In this document: in pieces, positions 44,401 through 51,496 of the stretch
Numbering within the stretch: position 1 is the stretch's first letter
Layout: the number at the start of each line of letters is the position of its first letter
From: Sphingomonas sp. CBMAI 2297
Lineage (GTDB): Bacteria; Pseudomonadota; Alphaproteobacteria; Sphingomonadales; Sphingomonadaceae
Direction: 5' to 3'
Assembly (NCBI RefSeq): GCF_029870595.1
Contig: NZ_JAPDIR010000020.1
Coordinates: 1 to 64,000 of the forward strand
Length of the DNA: 64,000 nt
Position numbers and translations under genes: made by a program
Notes under the pieces: model-generated
The model's input: the letters and a program-made list of their open reading frames with translations, nothing else
The model's database searches: none
Told to the model about the DNA's origin: nothing

Positions 44401-47400
44401 CCGCCGCCGCGATAGGAGTAGCTGGCGAAGCCCGGGCTGAGATCGATGAGCCCCAGATTGCGCAGCGTCAGGTCGCCGCCCACGTTCAGGCCGGTGATCC
44501 TGGTGAAGTCGTTGGCCCCGCCCAGCGTCGTGGTGCCGCCGCTGGTCAGCGACAGGTCGGTGCTGTGCAGGCTCGCGCCCGCTCCCTGGCTGATCGTGGT
44601 GCCGGCATTGAGCGCCATCGTGTCGGCGGTGAGCGTCGTGCCCGCATTCTGGGTGATCGCGCCGCTGGTCGAGGTCAGCGCCAGGCTGTTGCCGGCCGCA
44701 TTGATCGACTGGCTAATGTTGAAGCTGCCGGCATTGGTGAAGGCGCTCGCCCCGCCCGCGCTCAGCGTGCCGAGATTGGTGACGGCGTTGGCGCGGGTCG
44801 CGTTTACCCCGGCGGTCGCCGACAGGTTCAGCGTATCGGCGGTGATCACGCCGCCGGTCTGGTTGAGCGCGCCTAGTTCGTCGGAAATCGTCACCGTCTG
44901 GCCGATGGCGCTGATATTGCCGGCCAGCGTGGCGCCGTAGCCACCGTTGTTGGTGGCGATGCGGATGCCGCCACTCGTGGTGTTGGTGAGGGTACCCAGA
45001 TTGATGATGTTGTTCGCGCCAAAGGCACCGCCCGACAGGTCGATGCCGGTGACCGCGCTCAGGTTGAGCGTATTGTACGCATTGACATAGCTCGTTCCGC
45101 TCTGCTGGGTGATCGCGCCGCCCGAGGTCAGCGAGATCGTGTCGCCCGAGAGGCCTTGTATAATGGCGAGGTCGCCCACGGTGTTGATCGTGACGCTGGT
45201 GCTGCCCTGCGTCTGGAGCAGCTTCGCGAACTGGTTCGCGCGGGTGAAGGTGACCGTGCCGGCCTGAGCGCCGAAAGCGTCGGCGCTGATGATGCCCGCG
45301 CTCTGCGTAATCGCGCCGTTGTTGCCGGCGCGCAATATGATGGACCCGGCGCCAGCGGTGAGGTTGCCCGCGACGTCGAAGCCGTCGGCATCCTGATACA
45401 GGGTGCTCCAGCCGAGATTGGTGATCCCGCCGATCGTCGTGACATTGTTGTTGGTACTGCCCAGCGCGGTATAGCCAGCAGCGTTCAGAATGAGCTGGTT
45501 CGCGCGGACATAGATGCCGGCGCCGTTGTTCTGGGTGATGCCGCCGGTGTTCGAGGTCAGCGTGAGCGTGCCGCCCGTGGCGTCGATCCGGCTGTCAAGA
45601 ATGATGTTGCCGTCGTTGCGGAACGTGATGTTGTGGCCACTGGTGAACAGATTGGCGATGAGGCTGCCCACCGTGGTGACTGCATTCGCCTGGTCGAGCG
45701 TGATGTTGTTGTTGGCGGCGACATAGAGCGTGCCGGCGGTGATCTTGGTGCCGGCGTTCTGGGTGATCCCGCCATTCATGGCGAGCAGAGTCACAGTCGT
45801 GGCGGTGATGTCGCCGGTCAGGGTGAATCCGGGAACATCGGTGCCGATCTGGATGTCGCCGGCCGCCGTCAACGTGCCGAGCGAACCGATCAGATGAGAG
45901 CCCCCGCCAATCAGGATCGAGCCGTTCAGCGCCGTGGCGGTTAGCTTCGAGGTGGTGAGCACATTGCCGGCACTGATGTCGCCGGTGTCCGAGGTCACGG
46001 TCAGCGCGCCGCCCAGGGTGGCGCCGCCGCCGGTCGTCGGATCGAGATCGATGCTGCCCAGGTTGCGCAGCGTCAGATCGCCACCGATCGAGAGAGCGGC
46101 GATGCTGGTGAAGTCATTGGCCTGCCCAAGCGCCACATTGCCGCTGCTGGTGAGCGACAGGGCACCGCCGTGCAGCGTCGCGCCGCTGGCCTGGGTGATC
46201 GCGGAGGCGCCATTCAGCTTGATGATGTCGCCGGTGATCGTGCCCGAATTCTGCAGGATGCTCCCGCCCGAGGTCAGGCTGACGGTGTTGCCCGTACCGC
46301 CGGCGGTGACGTTGCCGGCGAGCTTGATATCTCCCTGGAGGTCGACGCTGACCAGGCCGTCGTCGGTGGAGAGGTGGCTGAAGCTGCCGACATCGACCGT
46401 AAAGCCCGTGTTGATCAGGCCGATTCCGGTGCCGGCGGTGATCGACACCGAATGCGCGCCCAGATCGCCGGTGTTGTACGCCTGCCCACTCGTCTCGACG
46501 GTGAGGGCGCCGGTGGTGGTGGCCGCGAAGCCGAGATCATTGTCGCTGCTGAGATGGATGTCGCCGCCACCCGTCGAGGTCGCCCAGAAATTGGCGAAGC
46601 CCGAACCGACAAGCGTGATCGCCCCCGTTGCATAGGCATTGGTCGCCCAGGCCGAGATCGTGCCGCCATTGCTGGTGATCGCGCCATTGGTGGTGGACAG
46701 GATCAGGGTGCTGGTGCCGGTATTGATCGCGCCGGTCAGATCGATGTTGCCGTCGCTGCTCAGGTAGAAATTGCCGCCGCCAGAAGTGCTCACTGCGCCC
46801 AGCTTGATGGCCCCGGCCCCGGTCAGCGATGCGCCGCCGCCGGCGGTTACCGCCAGCGTGCCGCCGAGCGAAAGCGCGCCCGAATAGGTTTCGATCGCCC
46901 CGTCGGACCTGAGGGTGATGTTGCCCGCCGCCGCGCTGATATCGCCATTGATGTCGAAGCCATTGTCTTCTCTAAGGCTGATATTGCCCGTCGCGCTCGT
47001 CAGGCCGGTGACGCTGCCGACCTTGTTCACGATGTAAGTCGCATCGTCGAGCAGGATGTCGCCATGCGCCTGGACGTTCAGCGTGTCGGCGATGAAGCCG
47101 CCGTACACGCCGACGGAACCCTCGTCCGAGATCAGCTTGAGCGTGTGGAAGGGAACGAGCCACATGCCCAAATTACTAGTATCGAAGTACAGATTGCCGA
47201 CCGAGCGTATCGTGACGTCGGCGTTGGTGCCCCAGCTGAAATAGGGGAAAGCGCCTAACTGGTTCGCGCCGATTAACAGCAGGTCGGTACCGGCAATTGC
47301 CCCAAAATTACCATTGCTTCCCTGAATGCTCGCGCCGCTGTCCTGGTTGATCGCGTAGGTGGCGCGGAGTGAAATGTCGGCGCCGAAGATCGTGCCGGCG

Positions 47401-49772
47401 GCCTGGGTCAGCGTGCCGTTCGGCGCGACCAGCTCCACCCGACCGACGTCCGCTCGGCCGACATCCCCGTCGACCGTGAAGTCGCCGTTGTTATAGACAG
47501 AGACGTTCGTGCCGATCAGCCGATGATAGGTGCCGACAGCGACGGTGTTGCCATTGCTGCCGATCTGGATGTCGTGAGCGGCCTCGGCGGTCAGCGAACT
47601 GGCGGTGAGGCCGGGCCCCACGACGACATCGCCACTCTCGCCATACAGGCTGACATTGCCGAGCGCGCCGTGGAGGTAGAGTTTCATCGCGTCGCCGCGA
47701 ATCCGCACATTGCTGCCGTTGCCGCTGGTGACGTCCGAAACAAGGCTCTGGTCGCCCAGATGGTTGCCCGTCTGGTTCAGGTCGATCCCGGTGACGGCGT
47801 TGAGGGTGAAGCTGGTGCCCAGGCTGATCGTGCCGCTGGTCTGCCGGATCGCGCCGCCGCGCGAAGTGAGCGACATCGCGCCGCCCGCATGGATGACGCC
47901 GCCGAGAACGAGATTACCGTCCATCGCAAGCGTGATGTTGCCGCCCGCGCTCAGATCCCCGAACTCGGTGTAGCCGCCATCGGAGCTGAGGTTGATCGCG
48001 CCGCCCGCGGTCACGAACAGCCCGCCGGAGATCAGCGCGTTCGTGCCCGAAGACGTCGCATCGCCCCCGACGGTGAAGTGCGCGCCCGAGAAGGTGTTCA
48101 CCTTGAAATCGAGATTGCCCGTCGCGTTGACCGTGATGCGCTCGCCATCGGTGGAATTGGCGATGAGGCTGGTGAAGCTGTTGGCCTTGCCGAGATCGAT
48201 CTCACCAAGGGCGTTGGCGACCACGCTGCCGACCAGCCCGGCGCCGCCCGTCTGGCGGATCGCGCCGTTCGCGGCGTTGAGGATGACTTTATAGCCGAGG
48301 TCGTTCGCGCTGCCGCTCAGGTTCAGCGTCAGGTCGCCGGTGCTGTTGACCGTGAGATCATTGGTGATCGCATAGACATATTCGAGCGTGGCGGCGCTAT
48401 CGAGGTTGTAGGCGCCGCCGCCGGACAGCATGGCGCTGCCGGCCCGGATGAGGCCGCTGCCGCTGGCCTGGCCGATGTTCAGGTTGGCGCGGCCGGACGA
48501 GACGATGTCGCCGGCGATCTCCGTGCTGCCGAGGCCGTTGTAGAAGGTGATGTCGCCGCCGGCGGTGATGCCGTTGATCTTGGCGATCTGGTTGGAGCCG
48601 CCGAACTGCATCGAACCGCCGGACCGGGCCGTCAGCGTGCCGGTGGTGATTGCGCCGATATTGCTCCAGAGCACCCCCTCGGCGGCAAGGTCGACCGTAC
48701 CCCCGGCGGCGTTCATGTTGGTGCCGACAGTGATCGAGCCGCTGGACAGCATCGAGATCGCAGGCGCGGTGAAATCCATGAAGTTGCCGCTGGCGATATC
48801 CGCACCGCCATTGCCGGCGACGGCAGCCGCATCCGCCGCGCCGTTCACGATATTGTGCCCGGTGGTGAGGACGATCGCGCCGGTCTCGTCGAGCGCCGCA
48901 GTCGTCGCGGTCAGGTTGCCCGTGAGCAGCAGGCGGGACATGACGCCGGTCTTCGAGACGAGCGCGGCGAACACGCGGTTGCCGCTGGTCGCGCCGCCGA
49001 GCGTGAGGGCGTCGGCATCGCCGGTGCCGTCGGCCCCGCTGGCCACTTCGAAGCTGAGCAGGTCGAGATCGTCCGCGCCGGTCTGGCGGAAGCTGATCTG
49101 GTATTTGGCCGCCGCGCCATAGAGCACGTTGCCGCCGTCCTGCGCCGAGATGCTCGATCCCGCCTCGGTGGTGATCACCGGCGCCACCAGCGCGATCGCG
49201 CCGCCATGGCTGGTGATCTGGGCGCCGTTCTGCACGGTGATGCCGGTGCCGCTCGCCGCGCCGGTGAAGCCGAAGCTGGTCGCGGTATCGTCGAGGAAGC
49301 CGCCTGGGCTCGAATCGGTCGCGCGGTCCACCGCCGCGGTGGTGACGAGCAGGCCGCCGGTGCTGATCCGGGCATTGGCCCCGATCACCACGCCATTGGC
49401 GTTGTAGATCCAGATATTGCCGCCGGCCGCTCCGCCGGCGCCGATCGTGCCGTTGAGGTTGCCGTTGATCGTGCTCGAAGTCGCGCTGTTGACGCGGTTG
49501 AGTACGATGTCGTTGCGATTGGCGAAGACGAAATTGGCGGTGTCGCCGCTGTTTATGTCGAACCGGCTCCAGTCGATCACCGTGCGCGAGCCGTTCAGCG
49601 TCACATTGGTGGTGTTGGCGTTCGGCTGGTCGATCACGGGGGCGCCGCCATTGCCGGTCGCGCCGGTCTGGACGAGCTGCGCGTGCGCGGGCGCCGCCCA
49701 GAGCGCGGCGAACGCGAGCGCGCCGAAGGCCGAGGTGGTGAAGAGGCGGCTGCGGCGGCGGGGGGCGGACAT
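29436..49772 (-). CDS. Giant filamentous-haemagglutinin-like exoprotein (TpsA)
   Basis: This single uninterrupted frame encodes 6,778 residues, secreted by two-partner secretion. A signal peptide (cleavage near APAHA-Q, residue 31) precedes the TPS domain with TVIDWSRFDINSGDTANF and the hallmark NANGVVIGANA (124-134). About 5,800 residues of degenerate 75-80-residue beta-helix units follow, built on wording such as LTSDTG-ISQ and GDLTLRNLGSIDL. A conserved junction (GRWLIYTQTGGNFG..., GNRFVYGYRP) leads to an MBG/YNG-type module, six YDG repeats and a terminal MBG_2 module. The only cysteines are Cys5531 and Cys5533 (GGCGCG). Start 49772 is chosen because GAGGG at the tpsB stop lies 8 bases upstream. 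It is probably an adhesin, biofilm or contact factor. Confidence 0.93.
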   Translation of the reverse strand: MSAPRRRSRLFTTSAFGALAFAALWAAPAHAQLVQTGATGNGGAPVIDQPNANTTNVTLNGSRTVIDWSRFDINSGDTANFVFANRNDIVLNRVNSATSSTINGNLNGTIGAGGAAGGNIWIYNANGVVIGANARISTGGLLVTTAAVDRATDSSPGGFLDDTATSFGFTGAASGTGITVQNGAQITSHGGAIALVAPVITTEAGSSISAQDGGNVLYGAAAKYQISFRQTGADDLDLLSFEVASGADGTGDADALTLGGATSGNRVFAALVSKTGVMSRLLLTGNLTATTAALDETGAIVLTTGHNIVNGAADAAAVAGNGGADIASGNFMDFTAPAISMLSSGSITVGTNMNAAGGTVDLAAEGVLWSNIGAITTGTLTARSGGSMQFGGSNQIAKINGITAGGDITFYNGLGSTEIAGDIVSSGRANLNIGQASGSGLIRAGSAMLSGGGAYNLDSAATLEYVYAITNDLTVNSTGDLTLNLSGSANDLGYKVILNAANGAIRQTGGAGLVGSVVANALGEIDLGKANSFTSLIANSTDGERITVNATGNLDFKVNTFSGAHFTVGGDATSSGTNALISGGLFVTAGGAINLSSDGGYTEFGDLSAGGNITLAMDGNLVLGGVIHAGGAMSLTSRGGAIRQTSGTISLGTSFTLNAVTGIDLNQTGNHLGDQSLVSDVTSGNGSNVRIRGDAMKLYLHGALGNVSLYGESGDVVVGPGLTASSLTAEAAHDIQIGSNGNTVAVGTYHRLIGTNVSVYNNGDFTVDGDVGRADVGRVELVAPNGTLTQAAGTIFGADISLRATYAINQDSGASIQGSNGNFGAIAGTDLLLIGANQLGAFPYFSWGTNADVTIRSVGNLYFDTSNLGMWLVPFHTLKLISDEGSVGVYGGFIADTLNVQAHGDILLDDATYIVNKVGSVTGLTSATGNISLREDNGFDINGDISAAAGNITLRSDGAIETYSGALSLGGTLAVTAGGGASLTGAGAIKLGAVSTSGGGNFYLSSDGNIDLTGAINTGTSTLILSTTNGAITSNGGTISAWATNAYATGAITLVGSGFANFWATSTGGGDIHLSSDNDLGFAATTTGALTVETSGQAYNTGDLGAHSVSITAGTGIGLINTGFTVDVGSFSHLSTDDGLVSVDLQGDIKLAGNVTAGGTGNTVSLTSGGSILQNSGTITGDIIKLNGASAITQASGATLHGGALSLTSSGNVALGQANDFTSIAALSIGGDLTLRNLGSIDLDPTTGGGATLGGALTVTSDTGDISAGNVLTTSKLTATALNGSILIGGGSHLIGSLGTLTAAGDIQIGTDVPGFTLTGDITATTVTLLAMNGGITQNAGTKITAGTLYVAANNNITLDQANAVTTVGSLIANLFTSGHNITFRNDGNIILDSRIDATGGTLTLTSNTGGITQNNGAGIYVRANQLILNAAGYTALGSTNNNVTTIGGITNLGWSTLYQDADGFDVAGNLTAGAGSIILRAGNNGAITQSAGIISADAFGAQAGTVTFTRANQFAKLLQTQGSTSVTINTVGDLAIIQGLSGDTISLTSGGAITQQSGTSYVNAYNTLNLSAVTGIDLSGGAFGANNIINLGTLTNTTSGGIRIATNNGGYGATLAGNISAIGQTVTISDELGALNQTGGVITADTLNLSATAGVNATRANAVTNLGTLSAGGASAFTNAGSFNISQSINAAGNSLALTSTSGAITQNAGTTLTADTMALNAGTTISQGAGASLHSTDLSLTSGGTTTLGGANDFTRITGLNVGGDLTLRNLGLIDLSPGFASYSYRGGGALTLISDTSSILSTNTGISTSLLTASAVGSVNLSGTIASVGNVSANSVFLWTYYGNMTLTGNITASNVSLGAEQGSVNQTGGIIDAGRLNVTTDGTISLTGANQVDVFGGLNTNKDSLGAYHDITIRNVGGIVLDYLVQAGGATVDLTSDTGGISQTSTNGGFITAGTLKANAAGDIVLDQGNDFDHLGAIRSTGGNVTIVDSDAFDLTGQVRAAGALSLTSGGAITTNGGLVVAGGLLNVSGTSANLIAGGNVQLGAVTTNGNFAIDTDGNLTVAGLLNTNGGDATLKANFGTIGRGASGSISANSVAATARDSITLDSTGNAIIWASSSNGGDINLTGNANIFFKIDTTGDLTVDAGGAAGNNDSVIARSVGINAAGGIYLNDQTVAINVGSYRYLTSSAGAIDIENKGDIKLDGNVTANAPGQYIRLYSSQNSILQNSGTISGDNVQLQAVGNITQSSGAKVVANTLALTGIDVSLGGANEIGALDAYSISRDFTLRTVGTLDLGGAGNQVANNGNLTLTSDTGNITGVYVETNKLTATATNGSIVFTYGNNKIRGLGDLTAKSTSGTDINIYTATALGLSGNISGGGVQIYAGGGAITQGAGGITADRLAIGAGTSLLIGGANNFGTLTDMGHGVGADVTIRNQGNLLLPSNGTAIGTLNLTSDTGTISQTSALTANTLIAHAATGIGFNSSSNNFTTLAGLTTDVGDIRIRDTGGLAIEGDITAPGTVFLSTTGNITTGTTTVGVVTTPHGKVDADKLSVVAINATIYAAGDIKLDGIGVNSGFTLVADNNIDLTGTFTAIATSLIATAGAITQSGGTVNVTTGAMAAASNITLGGDNRFTNFIGTSTGGGTITLNNGGSGGIVVGLNTTGNAVVTAGGNLASSGINVDGLSMTAGHIDLTNSVDVNSFSKLVATYGDVLVSNAGSFAVAGDVSASKVGLRSVNLLANGGGISQTAGTISANDVTLRGSGDIVQSGTGRIDANASILTGANLDLMGSNSFGAATPTVVRAGGTVRLNGDALYLQFMNPAGDVTLSAAGDITVNNFGLQASSLTVNAGGQLSATSSSNQVATVHGLSGTSIDFASTGFTLDGNVTATNGATLTATSGGIAQTAGTISAASATLSAAGGSVVQSGNAKIVAPSLSVTAGGDLILGGANDFTGASSSFAYGDGSNVTLRNLGSIDFAGIPGYAINALSLTSDTGAISQGGPIAANSLFAKAATGIAFGHAGNAIGTIAGLTNSTSGGILFSTFTNLDLAGNISAAGQEVLLVSIGHAMTQSSGGIVAGTLRATASTGLSLTSATNNVANIAGLTNAASGGIAYTDADSFDITGDINALNGQSLSLTTIAANANVRQNGGLITSGAINLSGGQSFSLRGSGGIWNSIAGVGNVNTAAQIYTSGNVALTGTISSPYFELWSQGGNITQSAGQILYAPGNFLDLRASGISLTSATNQLGSVDALIAYNGGGITVVSDGNTRFGAVEGGTASLTVTNGSIGNLGDYVNVDTLNAAASGTINLGGRIGTLGNVTAGGDASFRSSSSLSVNGTINLGTGRLSLGTGGTLSQLGGAITAGGLDVTAAGAITMNANNDVGTIYGLATQNGGISYSSNSGFALGGDITAGGGNAVSLNATLGSINQNAGIITAARLDASAGNQIVLTRANQVGQLGSLTAANAASFTVRDDLTLVGSILSNAVTLISIDGAISQTSGAITAASLSAYASTGLDLFHANNVTALGGLGTTSGDLRFRNSSDIALTNMTVGGNLTLVSDSGAIRQNVGTILTVGDTATLTADGGIRLDSNANAVTRFGAVRNLGSSGDITLANAGDLILTDNVGAFGQQLALYSNSGAILQQGGTLTGDNLIAHADGAITLGAANNTNPFGSIELVSTTGDIRFRSVDSIRLGTVSTPGLLSLTSDTGGINQIAAISAGALTVTSLGGDILLGQANAIGTVNDVTTNGRFTLNASGNLTLDGEISAPGLVRLIAAGNLTQTGTGVIRSSELQATSGTGATNGISLLNRNDVALATLNSNGKDLRFRNTGDFALGNISAAGHIVEMISDGGAVTQQAGTSIVAGIFSATGTNVVLDNSGNQISRIGLISTGSNLNLRNGTALQIDAIDAGSHNVTINNGDNLTGGNITAGTLTLNLAGGYVDLTTANHVASLGGFSGGQLSFTNAGSFTISGAIQNGMYQSILTSQSGSISMAGGAVNSGGITAQAATGISLTGNMSYVYGATATTGDVSILSTLLDIQGDISGDTVTLGGTANGGYVRQTSGSITANKLIATGYAFVDLNGATNHIASLGALSSPNGYVKIASLDAVTLTADVDADDTFTLNAGGAVRQTGGRINTGWLRVSAAGDIDLGAANQIDAGSDVILAGDDVTFVNTGTFTIAGITAANGGAIDVRSINGNIWQSGAMTGGSITASAHGSLSLDKANAIGTVGALSAGTELTYNGAAAYDLTGAITAGTSVTLNGAAGINQTGGTITGQTLSVDADSADLQQANAVGRLGTVTTSGDFLFRNVGDVALWGTVHAGSTLGLYSDTGSVTNPGGLFTANILDVTAAGSVELLGGSFNYIDSLTSQNGDITLTTSSNIFNAGRIAAGNGTVDLTVGRITANSVKANLLNIDATGGDIELTGDNVIAHLGNLSGVNISLAVGTTDITGWLNGTGSVAFVRSALATDFALTMASGGVITTPMISLSNTGTAGTATLNNISGAGPLELNFNFNGNATVSATGSAVTLNNATVDGNLFVRGTSVTDSGAGADISGTLGATALAGNISLLFGTDRVGQFGNLSAGSGTVSISAANVSLTGNVIAAGAFSVAATNGSVTQSAGSLISAASITGSATGDMLLGGSNTIGRINALSAGGDLTFKTSGALDIAGALTAGTSSTMTLIAGGDINVAGADPITGGTLNISTPGHWANFYNTPMSPRTIRFSALGDVSASNFQLYNDGAIDLAGDIVVTMGAVIDATGQITQSAGALTVDLLALYGYGVAANRQNQVQRLQGAANSGTAFSFTNAQDLRLIGNLGSGDVTLNIDGNLTATAGIYTSGDILITAKGGYVRGLWGNNVTFNGGANDLSIGAITTSDDVSVTGTGNVTVGSLYLNNNNDAAGDGFNALISGGNVTLGGATGAIGSANVIDYGVGATPGSVKIQATGNATLGVDAMYNAAVAISAAGDVDARSLGRLLLGTVAGANVTLVADADVQASSIATPGTYSVTGSDIGLGALTFASGNPLDVVPLDAFITDTQGNLALPATFGARRSLTISAVGDITGGQVDVGTGTLSITGTGIALGRASSSFGDVELNAGIGTVDIGTVYVAGDYRLSGGSLLNGALAPGGARAGTWTLTSLGAVDMGGRTLEYGGDISFLVSGLLGNGTIRSLSGSVTGSAIAIQASELLGATGVDVSTTAGNFEAFHIDGGTGDARVASAGTLNLTGSIEAGGDVHLSTTGSGGITAGYASAGGNITLYARGGDAILRQAKLTGTAGDLMVQSTTGDAILGANDYSGIGNDIYFERASGSAGTAKVLGDTGAYANLHHSAMLTQVTGAEAEVNVRNGNLTIGELNATTGNASAYLNAGALTVTRVSGDTVDLEARGGNLTLGGGTVSANDLYLTSDSLVDTSAVSNLTADRYLRINGGEVRAASLGSGGDLVVNSSVGGITIDELNAAQDASVLSAGDLAINQVALAGGGQFAANGSATVRSLTAVDGFALVAQGNVTLGADTAAAIDVANSVVTGGTLGGCGCGTGGGTVVSLGGDVTINLLGLTGVFDTIQSDGNSSVTIRSGNLGINFLQGHDVTLDAGTGTIELNLAPVVAHDYTLTAGHFAGNSFASLGTLGGSLSITDTAGDFDFGSTDFAAAGSVSIRAAQGQLHVRNAQAGNAISLAAGGDLTLAGAALTGTGANAFSLSAGGNLTFGAADAASITSGNAFSNAGTLLAGKSLDADGDLAINLYRADALGAVDGGTVQARVLTGNLAMGDINAVGAIAIAGPSGTLTLGDVTTSAGHINIAGQGDVTTGDISGRFVVNVGASTGSLRFGNLAGGDVALAVAGGITGAGVSASTLGVVAVNGGVDLDQGGSGSHVASLGMVTVNNGGFKLRNLQDLGLDGVVEVHGTLDLQVAGALTQNNYYIIADRLQGGATGAALLTGGNSIAELGQFASNGLKLTSNIGLTIDGTVQGNGGAVTIASHGGMTISANGRILSSAAGDAITLASDGLFTNARGADALAAANGRWLIYTQTGGNFGHSDPNNNFGGLAGTSYYGDFYDFNAGTFATAPNAGNRFVYGYRPLLTVTPDSFHVTYNGAVPVLTATITGLVNGDSAGGAWSGAAALSGAGRNAGTYAVYAALGTLASEMNYAFAFGAGTVVVDPRVISAILTADNRVYDGTTNATGSLTLTGLVSGDQVAASGVLAFDSKNAGTRTATASGITLSGTDAANYVISSTSTTALADIIARTITATLTANGRTYDGTTSATGTLALNGLIGNDQVAANGTLAFDSKNAGTRTVTASGITLSGADAGNYVVSGSATALADILAKAITATLTANGRTYDGTTNATGSLALNGVVGGDQVSVNGSYAFDNKNAGTGHTVTASGITLSGADAGNYTVGSTATALADIIARTITATLTANDRTYDGTTSATGTLGLNGVIAGDAVSVNSTGMAFDSKNAGTRTVTASGISLSGTDAGNYVVAATATDLADILAKAITATLTANGRVYDGTTAATGTLGLSGVVLGDQVGVTASGIAFDSKNAGNRTATASGLALNGADAANYTISGTATGTATIAQRAITATATADSRAYDGTTGTTGRIALAGVISGDTVTGTATYRFADANAGTGRAVQVSGLALTGADAGNYAVSLSGAPVIADITRRAVSVTAQDATKLFGQPDPVFGYTVSAGSLVNGDGFTGALARIAGEQVGSYAIGQGTLALSANYLLTVIPGTLVISFTQSGADASDALRMLRLGVGGGFSLNQNPSRNLEGDGEREGAGDGDK
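29816..31300 (-). repeat. Six tandem YDG repeats in the exoprotein C terminus
   Basis: Six units of about 82 residues (246-250 bases) each carry R-x-YDGTT, an LxGxxxGDxV segment, FDSKNAGTRTVTASGI and LSGADAGNY. The YDGTT words fall near 31258, 31010, 30765, 30515, 30265 and 30017. Units 2-5 are very similar at DNA level, so copy number may vary by recombination. The array is flanked by single MBG-type modules. Confidence 0.9.
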
Positions 49773-49783
49773 GAGCATATCCC

Positions 49784-51496
49784 TCAGAAGATCGAGGCGG
49801 AGAGGCTGACGAGGATGCGGTCGGCGGGCTTGGGCGCCTTGGGCGCGACCCGGTCGAACGGATGCGCCCAGGCGAGATCGAGCGAGAACCACGGGCCGAT
49901 CTGCGCGCGGACGCCATAGCCGGCCGATCGCAGCGTCACCTGGTCGGCGCCCGGGCCGATATTGGTGAGCCGCACCGCATCGAGGAACGCATAGGGCCGG
50001 AAGGCCGAGCGCTTGGCGAAGGCGAAGGGCGCGGTGCTGATCTCGAGGGTCGAGCCCAGCGCCCGATCGCCCGAGGCAGCCGAGGGATCATAGCCCCGGC
50101 CGATCGAGAGGTTGCCGGCGGCGAACTCCTCGTACGAGAGCAGCGGCGTGTCGGTATATTGCCAGCTGGCGGAGACGCTGGCGGTCACCGGACCGATGAC
50201 GCGACCGCCGACCGAGAGATCGGCGCGGACCACCGTCGCATCCGGACGCCCGCCGAAGCGCGAGGCGACCCGGTTGCCATAGGGCGTGGCGCCCAGCCCG
50301 TTGAGGCCCTTGCGCAGCTCGAGCGAGCCGGTGGCCGCCACCGAGTGCGAGGCCAGCTCGCGCGGCGCGAGATGGCCGTCGAGCCGGGCGAAGAGCACCC
50401 GCAGCTTGTCCTCGGTCAGCGTGGCGACGCCGCCGCCGAACTCGACCTTCTGGTCGATCCATTCCAGCCCGCCCGAGAGGTTCAGGTTGTAGCGGCGGTG
50501 GCGCAGCAGCGGATAGGTGAGCCGGGCATTGCCGGCGAAGCTGTTGCCGAGCAGATCGAGCGGCTTGAGCGCGGCGCCCGGCCGGGTCCGCGCGAAGGAG
50601 CCCGACAGGTCGAGCTGAAGGCCCTCCCCGCCCAGCTTGACGCTCTCGGTCAGCTGGATGACCCGCTGCTCGGGGCTGGAGATCGTGCCATAGCCGACGA
50701 TGGTGGTGCGCTCGCCGAAGGGCGTGAAGCTGTTATAGTCGACGCGCGCGGTGGCCAGGTCGCGGCCGATCGAGTCCGAACCATAGTCGTTCACCGCGAA
50801 GGTGGCGGTGACCGGCGTGCGCGAGACGGCGATGTCGAGATCGACCGCGCCGTTGCCGCCCGGCGACTGCCTGAGCGAGGCCTGGACGATCACGCCCGGA
50901 ACGTCCGAAGCGAGCAGCAGATAGCGCTGCGCCACGTTGAGATCGAAGGGAGTCATCCCCTTCAGCTTGTCGAGATAGCGCTCGACCTGGCGCTGCCCCG
51001 GGCCGACATCGCCGTGATAGCTCACCGACGCGACATGCGCCTCGGTGACCGAAAGGATCAGCTTGCCGTCGGCGATGCGCTGCTGGGGGATCTCCACCGC
51101 CGCCAGCACGCCGCGGCGCAGGTAGAGCGCCGCCACCCGGTCGCGGATCGTGCAGATCGTGGCGATGGGCACTTCCCTGCCGAGCAGGTCGGCATAGGCG
51201 AGGCGGAGCTTGTCCTCGCCCAGCGCGAGGGCGCCGTTGTTGCCCTGGAACGCGACGTCGGTCAGCGTGACCTTCAGGTCGCTGCCGGCGAAGGGGCATG
51301 GCCCCGCTTCCATGTCGCGGAACAGCTCGCCGCGCGGCGCGGCGGGGATCGGCGTCTGCTGGGCGGGATTGAGCTGCTGGCGGTTGGGCAGCACCTGCGC
51401 GGCCGCGGGCAAGGCCAGCGTGGTGCCCCCGAGGAGCAGGAACATGGCAAGCGTCTTCCGCCCGCTCGGGAGATGCTGCACGGCAACCTTCGGCAT
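49784..51496 (-). CDS. TpsB/FhaC/ShlB-type outer-membrane translocator
   Basis: This 570-residue partner of the exoprotein has a signal peptide (LAMFLLLGGTTLALPAAAQ), a linker helix and two POTRA domains (about 70-230, with LKVTLTDVAFQGNNGAL and LILSVTEAHVASVSYHGD). A 16-strand barrel follows and includes RTTIVGYGTISSPEQ, a ShlB-domain landmark, and ends with an aromatic residue (LSASIF). It recognises the exoprotein TPS domain in the periplasm and threads it outward. Start 51496 removes a non-conserved upstream extension. The exoprotein start lies 11 bases after its stop, so tpsB-tpsA form an operon in the classic order. Confidence 0.94.
   Translation of the reverse strand: MPKVAVQHLPSGRKTLAMFLLLGGTTLALPAAAQVLPNRQQLNPAQQTPIPAAPRGELFRDMEAGPCPFAGSDLKVTLTDVAFQGNNGALALGEDKLRLAYADLLGREVPIATICTIRDRVAALYLRRGVLAAVEIPQQRIADGKLILSVTEAHVASVSYHGDVGPGQRQVERYLDKLKGMTPFDLNVAQRYLLLASDVPGVIVQASLRQSPGGNGAVDLDIAVSRTPVTATFAVNDYGSDSIGRDLATARVDYNSFTPFGERTTIVGYGTISSPEQRVIQLTESVKLGGEGLQLDLSGSFARTRPGAALKPLDLLGNSFAGNARLTYPLLRHRRYNLNLSGGLEWIDQKVEFGGGVATLTEDKLRVLFARLDGHLAPRELASHSVAATGSLELRKGLNGLGATPYGNRVASRFGGRPDATVVRADLSVGGRVIGPVTASVSASWQYTDTPLLSYEEFAAGNLSIGRGYDPSAASGDRALGSTLEISTAPFAFAKRSAFRPYAFLDAVRLTNIGPGADQVTLRSAGYGVRAQIGPWFSLDLAWAHPFDRVAPKAPKPADRILVSLSASIF

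Noticed and set aside
47523..49919. Plus-strand open frame of 798 codons opposite the exoprotein N terminus
   Set aside because: Its codon pattern is a shadow of the TPS-domain gene, it overlaps both tpsA and tpsB, and it has no recognisable motif.
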